Shown: positions 1 through 4,811 of the stretch, piece after piece
How positions within the stretch are numbered: position 1 is the first letter of the stretch
How the letters are laid out: the number at the start of each line of letters is the position of its first letter
Assembly: GCA_029941825.1 (NCBI GenBank)
Contig: JAPYTM010000059.1
Location: forward strand, 1-5,827
DNA length: 5,827 nucleotides
Source of the DNA: Candidatus Nitrosopumilus sp.
Lineage (GTDB): Archaea; Thermoproteota; Nitrososphaeria; Nitrososphaerales; Nitrosopumilaceae
Direction: 5' to 3'
Made by a program: the position numbers and the translations under genes
The notes under the pieces: model-generated
The model's database searches: none
The model's input: the letters and a program-made list of their open reading frames with translations, nothing else
Told to the model about the DNA's origin: nothing

Positions 1-935
1 CCTAGAGCAAAGATTACTTCCTCTTCAGGATGATGAGGACTATCCACCATTCTAGCAATTCGTTTCTTGCCTGATTTCTTAAAGTATATTCTGTATGTAC
101 TTGTATGTGCAACTACATTTCCACCAACTGGACGTGTTGGATCTCCAAAGAACACATCAGGTGATGCCATGACTTGATTTGTTGCAATTGCAGCACAATC
201 ATAAGTTTCTGCAATTCTTACCAACAAATGAACAAAATGATTTAGTTTTTGTTGTCTTGCAGATAATGTTCCTCTTCCAAGATATTCAGCACGAAACAAA
301 CCAACAGCAGAATCTACAACTATTAGTTTTACATTATTTTCATCAATTATTGCACCAGATTCTTCTAGAATCAATGTCTGGTGTGCACTGTTATATGCAC
401 GAGCTACAATGATATTATCTAGAATTTTATCTGGATCCATTCCATTAGCTTTTGCAATAGTTACAATCCTCTCAGGTCTGAAAGTATTTTCAGTATCAAT
501 GTACAGTACACTGCCTTCAAGACCGCCTTCTTCTTTGGTTTTTTGAACCATTACAGACATTGTGTGAGCAAATTGTGTTTTACCACAACCAAATTCTCCA
601 TAAACTTCTGTTAAGGCTTGAGTTTCAATACCACCATCAAATAGTGTATCAAGACAGTTTGTACCAGTTGTAATCTTACCAATACTTTGTCGTCTCTTGT
701 AAATTTCACTTGCGCTAACAAAGTCTTTTGAAAGTAAACCACCTTCTACTAAATGCTGTCGGGCTTTATTGACAATTTTTTCTGCAGTATCTTTTTCCAT
801 TCCAGTTATATCTGCAATTTCAACTGGTCCTCTAACGATGAGATCCATAATGTTGTGGATGCCTGCATCGGATAATTTTCTTGTAGTTACAGGACCTACT
901 CCTGCTAAACTATCTAATCTTAAATCTTCTACCAT
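1..935 (-). CDS. radA: RadA, archaeal RecA/Rad51-family recombinase (3' end outside window)
   Basis: RadA forms ATP-dependent filaments on single-stranded DNA and catalyses strand exchange in homologous recombination and repair. The window holds codons 1-311; perhaps about ten C-terminal residues lie beyond the left edge, judging by usual RadA length. Seen in order: an N-terminal helix-hairpin-helix DNA-binding domain (about residues 5-60, with LAGVGP), the FxxA polymerisation motif (F72-A75), Walker A GEFGCGKT at 113-120, Walker B LIVVDS at 204-209, and the ATNQV and DPTRPVGGN segments near 251-273 that match the conserved L2/core region. Walker A has Cys118 where many archaeal RadA proteins have Ser; the GxxxxGKT pattern is intact. 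The ATG at 935 gives a full N-terminal domain and lies about 27 nt from a TATA-like box, so I chose it. The gene lies 82 bp downstream of eS30 on the same strand, but with its own promoter. Identification is near certain. Confidence 0.97.
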   Translation of the reverse strand, partial: MVEDLRLDSLAGVGPVTTRKLSDAGIHNIMDLIVRGPVEIADITGMEKDTAEKIVNKARQHLVEGGLLSKDFVSASEIYKRRQSIGKITTGTNCLDTLFDGGIETQALTEVYGEFGCGKTQFAHTMSVMVQKTKEEGGLEGSVLYIDTENTFRPERIVTIAKANGMDPDKILDNIIVARAYNSAHQTLILEESGAIIDENNVKLIVVDSAVGLFRAEYLGRGTLSARQQKLNHFVHLLVRIAETYDCAAIATNQVMASPDVFFGDPTRPVGGNVVAHTSTYRIYFKKSGKKRIARMVDSPHHPEEEVIFAL

Positions 936-959
936 ACCGTATAGTACGGTACCAGTACT
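935..959. repeat. Nested inverted repeats at the radA start, possible operator
   Basis: Two overlapping inverted repeats lie between the radA TATA box and the start codon. The first is TACCGTA (935-941), a 3-base centre, then TACGGTA (945-951): 7 bp perfect arms. The second is AGTAC (943-947), a 7-base centre, then GTACT (955-959), and the KpnI-like palindrome GGTACC (948-953) lies within it. If transcription starts near 935-938, most of this is not in the mRNA. A DNA-binding site for a regulator that blocks the initiation complex is then more likely than an RNA hairpin. No regulator is identified; the function is inference. Confidence 0.45.
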
Positions 960-966
960 TTATAAG
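959..966 (-). promoter_or_regulatory. TATA-like box of radA
   Basis: On the minus strand this reads CTTATAAA, a good match to an archaeal TATA element. Its centre is about 27 nt upstream of the radA ATG. Archaeal transcription usually starts about 25-27 nt downstream of the TATA centre, so the predicted transcript starts at or within a few bases of the start codon, that is, leaderless. No Shine-Dalgarno sequence precedes the ATG, which fits. The start site itself is inferred. Confidence 0.65.
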
Positions 967-985
967 AGTATTGTTTTAGAAAATG

Positions 986-1015
986 ATCGTGAAATGAAAA
1001 ATTTTAGTAAAATTT
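986..1015 (-). terminator. AT-only inverted repeat and T-tract after eS30, possible terminator
   Basis: Three bases past the eS30 stop codon, the minus strand has AAATTTTA, a single C, then TAAAATTT: 8 bp perfect arms at 999-1006 and 1008-1015. It runs into TTTTT and a further pyrimidine-rich stretch. In archaea T-rich tracts directly downstream of a gene are the main intrinsic termination signal, so this may end eS30 transcription before the radA promoter. The stem is entirely A/T and would be weak as RNA, so the T-tract is probably the active part. Confidence 0.45.
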
Positions 1016-1017
1016 GA

Positions 1018-1200
1018 CTAACGTCTCTTTCTTCGTTGTCCAGGTTTATTTTGTCCAGGATATCTTCCAAGAGCAAATCGTTTTTTGAAATTACTTTTGT
1101 TTGCAACACTAGAACTATCACCTACAATTTTTCGTCCTTCAACTTTAGGAGTTTGTCCTCTTACCTTACCTGCCTTAGTAAGTGAACCGTGTGTTGCCAT
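1018..1200 (-). CDS. rps30e: Small-subunit ribosomal protein eS30
   Basis: This 60-residue, strongly basic protein matches the archaeal/eukaryotic S30e family of the 30S ribosomal subunit. The N-terminal stretch HGSLTKAGKVRGQTPKVEG is the family signature (eukaryotic homologues have HGSLARAGKVRGQTPKV). The C-terminus is very rich in Arg and Lys (ending QRRKRR) and is expected to contact rRNA. It is a stand-alone protein, as usual in archaea, without the ubiquitin-like domain fused to it in animals. The length is typical. The ATG start needs no correction, because the family motif begins within four residues of it. There is no Shine-Dalgarno sequence, but a TATA-like box lies about 25 nt upstream, so a leaderless transcript is likely. 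It lies 40 bp downstream of the radical SAM gene and 82 bp upstream of radA, all on one strand. Confidence 0.96.
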   Translation of the reverse strand: MATHGSLTKAGKVRGQTPKVEGRKIVGDSSSVANKSNFKKRFALGRYPGQNKPGQRRKRR

Positions 1201-1220
1201 GGTGATTAGTGCAAATTAGT

Positions 1221-1230
1221 AAATTTATGT
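1221..1230 (-). promoter_or_regulatory. TATA-like box of eS30
   Basis: The minus strand reads ACATAAATTT here, centred about 25 nt upstream of the eS30 ATG in the 40 bp gap after the radical SAM stop codon. The spacing suits a leaderless transcript. The whole gap is AT-rich, and TTATAC at 1235-1240 is a weaker alternative, so the exact box is uncertain. Confidence 0.45.
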
Positions 1231-1240
1231 ATTTGTATAA

Positions 1241-2965
1241 CTACCAGTACTTGTTTTTAATAATTTCAATAACTCTTTCATGTTCAGGGCTTTTCCTGCG
1301 TGCATATTTTTCCATTGCACCAAGTGGAACACCGCCAAGAGATCTTGCAAGAGCATTGAAGGCATATCTTTGAGGACCTTTGGAACCAGTCTTAGTCATG
1401 AATTTTTGAATAGCATATTTGAAATTGTGTTGCCATGTTTTGTAAAGTACCCCTAATTGTGCAGGAGTCATTTCTTGTCCAATGTTAAAGAATTTAGATT
1501 GTTCTAGTAATCCAATTGGGACAAATGTTAATGCAGTGGCAGTAAACATTGAATCTGGTTGTTCATGTTCCAACTCACTAAGTAAACGAATAGTTTCCCA
1601 TGAATCTTCAGGAGTTTCATCATTATCAAGACCCATGATTAATGTAAATGCAGGAACCCAATAATTTTCATTCATTGCCTTTACACCTTCCTTAACAACC
1701 CAATGCCATTCAGATGGATCATAAGGTGCAAGTTTTCTATCAGCATATTTACCAATTAATCGCAAACTTCCAGTCTCAAGTCCAGCTTGGACACCAATCA
1801 AATTACTAGGACCGGCCTTTATGATTTTTGAGAGATTTGGAAGAAGTTTTTCGTCAGCTATTGCACCGGCCAATGTTCCATGTGTGGGATTTGTGTGTTC
1901 AACACCAGTGGCCATAATTGCAGTGAATAGTTCTTCTAGTGCTTCTCTATTTGGTTCCATTCCCTTTGCAGTTCGTGGATCCATTCCATAAACAAAAATA
2001 TCATCACTGTGAATCCATGCAGATTTTGCACCGCCTTTTTTCATATTAACTTCAATTTCTCTTACAACTTTTTCTGGTGGATAGTATCTCAATGATCTTA
2101 ATGTAACATCACAAAATTTACAACCTCTACCACATCCACGCATTACCTCAACCATTCCATGCATACTTGGTTCAACAATATCAGGGATTTCTTCTAAAGA
2201 AGGTCTATCCCAAAAATTAACAAATCGTCCATGAATCTTTTTACCTTCTCTTTCAAATTCCTTTATGTTAACTTTAAAGTCACTTCGTTTTCGGAAAGGA
2301 TCCATATTATCAAAGTCACCATTAATCAAATAGTTAAAAAATCGTCCTGCATGTCCATCAATTTCAGGTGCAATTCCTCCAAGTTCACCCTCCAATATAG
2401 CATAAATTCCAAATTCCTCAATTTTTGCAGGATCATAATTGTATTGCCAAGTTCCAGATGCACCTGAAATAACTTTAGCTTTACTTCCAGTTTTTAGTTT
2501 TGCATCTTTAATTCTACGATGTAATTCAGCATTGTAAAGTTCATCATAAGAAATTTGTTTTCTACCATAAGTGAATGTCATAGTTACAGGTCCCATTCCA
2601 AGAGGATCCATTTCATAAGTTCCAATTACTTCAGTTTCAGGGCCAATGAATTTTTCAATATGGTTTGGGTGAGCAACAACTACATCACTTCGTGCAAAAC
2701 CATCACGTAACAAACCAGCTTCTAATTTTCTTAATCCATACGGAGCGTATTTTGCCACACCATTAACATCAGGAGACCAATTACAAATAAAATCAAACAA
2801 TATTTTTGGAGTTACTTGATTTCCTAGAATTTTATACCAAAAGCTCTTGGGATCTCTGTGAGGATCAATTGCTGGTGCACATCCAAAAAATGTTGCTAAA
2901 GATAATCCTCGATATGGAGACATTAAAGTACGATCAGCAGTTAAAACGATCTTTGGTGTTCCCAT
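1241..2965 (-). CDS. Radical SAM protein with B12-binding-like N-terminal region, function unknown
   Basis: This is a 574-residue radical S-adenosylmethionine enzyme. The [4Fe-4S]-binding motif CGRGCKFC is canonical CX3CX2C (C278, C282, C285). Downstream are other core-barrel signatures: HSDD at 319-322, GVQAGLETGS at 391-400 (like GxESGS in MiaB/Elp3/B12-type radical SAM proteins) and IMGLDNDETPED at 443-454 (like GLPGET.ED). The first 130 or so residues contain APYGLRKLEAGLLRDGF (74-90) and VVVAHPNHIEKFIG (95-108). This resembles the layout of B12-binding domains, but the cobalamin-ligating DxHxxG motif is absent, so cobalamin binding is doubtful. Residues 500-574 form a basic, probably helical C-terminal tail. 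I do not recognise a substrate. B12-type radical SAM enzymes in archaea act in lipid, cofactor and RNA modification. The gene follows pyrK by 53 bp on the same strand. The ATG at 2965 has a weak GAAGGA upstream, partly within a hairpin. Confidence 0.85.
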   Translation of the reverse strand: MGTPKIVLTADRTLMSPYRGLSLATFFGCAPAIDPHRDPKSFWYKILGNQVTPKILFDFICNWSPDVNGVAKYAPYGLRKLEAGLLRDGFARSDVVVAHPNHIEKFIGPETEVIGTYEMDPLGMGPVTMTFTYGRKQISYDELYNAELHRRIKDAKLKTGSKAKVISGASGTWQYNYDPAKIEEFGIYAILEGELGGIAPEIDGHAGRFFNYLINGDFDNMDPFRKRSDFKVNIKEFEREGKKIHGRFVNFWDRPSLEEIPDIVEPSMHGMVEVMRGCGRGCKFCDVTLRSLRYYPPEKVVREIEVNMKKGGAKSAWIHSDDIFVYGMDPRTAKGMEPNREALEELFTAIMATGVEHTNPTHGTLAGAIADEKLLPNLSKIIKAGPSNLIGVQAGLETGSLRLIGKYADRKLAPYDPSEWHWVVKEGVKAMNENYWVPAFTLIMGLDNDETPEDSWETIRLLSELEHEQPDSMFTATALTFVPIGLLEQSKFFNIGQEMTPAQLGVLYKTWQHNFKYAIQKFMTKTGSKGPQRYAFNALARSLGGVPLGAMEKYARRKSPEHERVIEIIKNKYW

Positions 2966-2967
2966 GT

Positions 2968-2985
2968 ATCCTTCACGGAAAGGAT
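2968..2985 (-). promoter_or_regulatory. Hairpin just before the radical SAM start codon
   Basis: On the minus strand ATCCTT, a 6-base loop, then AAGGAT forms a 6 bp perfect stem that ends two bases before the ATG at 2965. The 3' arm holds the only Shine-Dalgarno-like sequence (GAAGGA), so folding could lower initiation. It would exist only in RNA that starts upstream, for example by read-through from pyrDK. A start from the TATA-like GTTTAAAC at 2997-3004 would fall near 2974 and lose the 5' arm. Structure is seen; function is inference. Confidence 0.35.
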
Positions 2986-2996
2986 TTTGTGATTTA

Positions 2997-3004
2997 GTTT
3001 AAAC
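2997..3004 (-). promoter_or_regulatory. Weak TATA-like element before the radical SAM gene
   Basis: GTTTAAAC, a perfect 8 bp palindrome, is centred about 35 nt upstream of the radical SAM ATG and just past the pyrK stop codon. It could serve as a TATA box giving a short leader of about 9-10 nt. The match is weaker than those before radA and pyrD, so the radical SAM gene may instead be read from the pyrD promoter. Confidence 0.25.
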
Positions 3005-3018
3005 CTTGCTAGCCAAAC

Positions 3019-3831
3019 TTAGTAATTTTCTAAAATTCCAGCCTTGTTTCTATGAAAACGACCAAATTCTTTATTTTGAGAAAGATGATGTCCATCAAAT
3101 ATTGTGCCATCTCTACAAACAAGATCCTCTCCAACACAACAGCTACCACAGATTCCAACTCCACATTTCATCATTCGCTCAAGACTAGCTTGAACAAATA
3201 TTCCTTTAGTATTAGCAGATTGAACAGTTTTGTACATCATGATTTCAGGTCCACATACATACACTGCATCAAAGTGCGTATCATTAACTAATTTTTCAAC
3301 TAAATCAGTGACAAATCCTTTTTCACCATAACTACCATCATCAGTAGATACAATCACTTTGTGAGTGTTATTTTCCAAAATACCATTTGCCAAAGATTCA
3401 AAGAAGACCTCATCTTTTGATTTTGCACCAATTAGAAGAGTAACATCATCAGTAGGTTTTACAAAAGTTAGTAATCGCATCATAGGAACAAGACCAGTTC
3501 CTCCACCAACTAGCAAAAGTTTTCCTTCTTTAATATCAAAAGAGTTTCCATATGGACCTCTAATTCCAATTTGTTCTCCTACTTTGATATTGAATAAACC
3601 AGTTGATGCAGGTCCATGCTTTCTTACAGTAAATGCGGCCTTTCCAAATTCTTTTGAAATCATTATGCTCATAGGTAATTCATTTACTCCAGGAATCCAA
3701 ACCATTGCAAATTGTCCAGGAAGGACAGTTGACATTATTTCATCTGAAAAAACTAAAGTTCTAACAGTGGGTGTTTCATCAATTACTTTTTCAATTGTTA
3801 CAATTGTCGGATGGTTATGATTTATGTGCAA
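3019..3831 (-). CDS. pyrK: Dihydroorotate dehydrogenase electron-transfer subunit PyrK (TTG start)
   Basis: PyrK passes electrons from the FMN of PyrD through a [2Fe-2S] cluster and FAD to NAD+, in the cytoplasmic class 1B dihydroorotate dehydrogenase. The 270 residues show, in order: a ferredoxin-reductase-like FAD-binding barrel (about 10-100) with ELPMSI at 51-56 and GPYGNSF at 92-98; an NAD-binding domain with LLVGGGTGLVPM at 106-117 and VCGPEIMM at 192-199; and a C-terminal cluster motif C223-X4-C228-X2-C231-X7-C239, with an extra Cys232. The loop before the last Cys is short compared with the bacterial enzyme as I remember it. The only in-frame start after the upstream stop codon (3847-3849) is TTG at 3831; no ATG or GTG is available. 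A Shine-Dalgarno-like GGTGG at 3836-3840 lies 4 nt before it, inside the end of pyrD. The 17 bp overlap suggests translational coupling. Confidence 0.95.
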   Translation of the reverse strand: MHINHNHPTIVTIEKVIDETPTVRTLVFSDEIMSTVLPGQFAMVWIPGVNELPMSIMISKEFGKAAFTVRKHGPASTGLFNIKVGEQIGIRGPYGNSFDIKEGKLLLVGGGTGLVPMMRLLTFVKPTDDVTLLIGAKSKDEVFFESLANGILENNTHKVIVSTDDGSYGEKGFVTDLVEKLVNDTHFDAVYVCGPEIMMYKTVQSANTKGIFVQASLERMMKCGVGICGSCCVGEDLVCRDGTIFDGHHLSQNKEFGRFHRNKAGILENY

Positions 3832-4726
3832 GACCCACCATATCCTTTATTGTAGAATAGTTTTTTCTTTTCATGTATTGTGATATTCCTTTGTTAATAT
3901 CATCAAAGACATCAACCCAATTATCACCAATAGCGCTACCAAGTTGAATTGCAGAAGCCCCTGCCAAGAAAAATTCTACTGCATCTTCCCAAGTAGAAAT
4001 ACCACCACATCCAATAATTGGGATGTCGTATTTTGAAGAAATCTCATAAACACATCTTAATGCAATTGGTTTTATCGGAGTACCAGATAACCCACCAAAT
4101 TTGTTACTTAGAATTGGTCGTGTTGTTTCAACATCAATTGCTATTGCACGAACAGTATTGATTGCAGTAATTGCATCAATTCCAGAGTCTATTGCTGTAT
4201 GTATAGTGTTTAGATAATTAGTAGTACCTAAACCAACTTTAGCAATCACAGGAATGTTAGTAGAATTTTTAACAGTGCTAACAATTTTCTTTACTAATTC
4301 TGGATCATCACCTACTTCTAAACCAACTTTAGCAACATGTGGACAAGATAGATTTAGCTCATATGCTGTGACTTTACAATTTTCAAATTGTTTAATCATC
4401 ATTTCAAAATCTTCAGGAATGGACCCAACCAAACTCACCACTATTGGGACATCTTGATTAGATTCAATCATTTTAGCAAAATTTGGAGCTCCAGGATTTG
4501 ATAGACCTACAGCATTAATCCATCCACCTCCTTTTACACCAAAAATAGTTGGATTTGGATATCCATCCCAAGGTTCAGTACTAAGGGATTTAGTAACAAC
4601 AGCACCTGCTCCTGAACGATATAGTCGATTAAATACATCTAATGAAATTCCCAAAATTCCTGATGCTAGCATTACGGGTCTATCTAATTGAATTGGACCT
4701 ATGGAAGTTGCAAGGTTAGGCTCCAC
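3815..4726 (-). CDS. pyrD: Dihydroorotate dehydrogenase, class 1B catalytic subunit PyrD (GTG start)
   Basis: PyrD oxidises dihydroorotate to orotate, the fourth step of pyrimidine synthesis, using FMN in a TIM barrel. The 303 residues match the usual length. Motifs in order: ASGILG at 21-26, Lys46 in VVTKSLS, the substrate loop NAVGLSNPG at 71-79, NLSCPH at 125-130 with Cys128 as the catalytic base (class 1 enzymes use Cys, class 2 Ser), Lys163, INT at 189-191, GGLSGTPIKPIAL at 211-223 and GCGGI at 239-243 for FMN phosphate. Adjacency to pyrK marks it as class 1B. The start codon is GTG at 4726; the N-terminal residues LATSIGPIQLDRPVMLASG fit the family start, and a TATA-like box lies about 27 nt upstream, implying a leaderless GTG message. 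It is the first gene of the minus-strand pyrD-pyrK unit. An 18 bp exact repeat inside encodes AKVGL twice. Confidence 0.96.
   Translation of the reverse strand: MEPNLATSIGPIQLDRPVMLASGILGISLDVFNRLYRSGAGAVVTKSLSTEPWDGYPNPTIFGVKGGGWINAVGLSNPGAPNFAKMIESNQDVPIVVSLVGSIPEDFEMMIKQFENCKVTAYELNLSCPHVAKVGLEVGDDPELVKKIVSTVKNSTNIPVIAKVGLGTTNYLNTIHTAIDSGIDAITAINTVRAIAIDVETTRPILSNKFGGLSGTPIKPIALRCVYEISSKYDIPIIGCGGISTWEDAVEFFLAGASAIQLGSAIGDNWVDVFDDINKGISQYMKRKNYSTIKDMVGLAHKS
3835..3840 (-). promoter_or_regulatory. Shine-Dalgarno-like site deciding the pyrK TTG start
   Basis: The minus strand reads TGGTGG here, within the last codons of pyrD, and the TTG of pyrK follows after three bases. GGTG is complementary to the CACC in the usual archaeal 16S rRNA 3' end. 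It supports TTG as a real start and internal initiation on a pyrD-pyrK message, in contrast to the leaderless first genes of this window. Confidence 0.5.
4228..4335. repeat. 18 bp direct repeat pair within pyrD
   Basis: CTAAACCAACTTTAGCAA occurs exactly at 4228-4245 and again at 4318-4335, 90 bp apart and in the same frame. Both copies encode AKVGL in PyrD (residues 162-166 and 132-136). Recombination between them would remove 30 codons without a frameshift. Confidence 0.9.
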
Positions 4727-4749
4727 TTTGATTAATGACTCTAGTTTCG

Positions 4750-4757
4750 AATATAAC
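4750..4757 (-). promoter_or_regulatory. TATA-like box of pyrD
   Basis: The minus strand reads GTTATATT, centred about 27 nt upstream of the pyrD GTG. The expected transcription start therefore coincides with the start codon, and no Shine-Dalgarno sequence precedes it. It shares an 85 bp region with the divergent nop5 promoter, the two boxes being about 33 bp apart. Confidence 0.6.
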
Positions 4758-4780
4758 AGTTGATTTGTAATTCTAGTACC

Positions 4781-4790
4781 TTTTTTAAAG
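4781..4790 (+). promoter_or_regulatory. TATA-like box of nop5
   Basis: TTTTTTAAAG is centred about 26 nt upstream of the nop5 ATG at 4812. This spacing predicts a leaderless transcript. GGTGAT at 4790-4795 looks like a Shine-Dalgarno site but lies 16 nt before the ATG, too far for normal use, and probably upstream of the transcription start. Confidence 0.55.
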
Positions 4791-4811
4791 GTGATTTAGA
4801 TTCAACTATTC

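Noticed and set aside
113..612. Cys118 in the RadA Walker A motif as a possible defect
   Set aside because: The position is the variable x in GxxxxGKT. The lysine and threonine are present, so ATP binding should be intact.
179..1017. Plus-strand open frames at 179-412 and 769-1017
   Set aside because: The first lies fully antisense to radA. The second covers the radA N-terminus and its promoter. Low-complexity Gln/Leu/His composition in the first is typical of a shadow frame in AT-rich DNA.
950..1252. 11 bp repeat TACCAGTACTT at 950-960 and 1242-1252
   Set aside because: Several 11 bp matches are expected by chance in a window this size. The second copy is simply the last codons of the radical SAM gene, so a shared operator is not supported.
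3365..3820. Open frame of 151 codons on the plus strand opposite pyrK
   Set aside because: It is antisense to a well-supported gene, and its residues mirror conserved PyrK codons. No recognisable family, promoter or ribosome-binding site supports it.
1241..4726. pyrD-pyrK-radical SAM as a new biosynthetic system
   Set aside because: PyrD and PyrK form a complete, known enzyme without a further partner. The 53 bp gap and a possible separate promoter make a functional link to the radical SAM gene speculative.
4790..4795. GGTGAT as a Shine-Dalgarno site for nop5
   Set aside because: It lies 16 nt before the ATG and overlaps the end of the TATA-like box, so it is probably not in the transcript.
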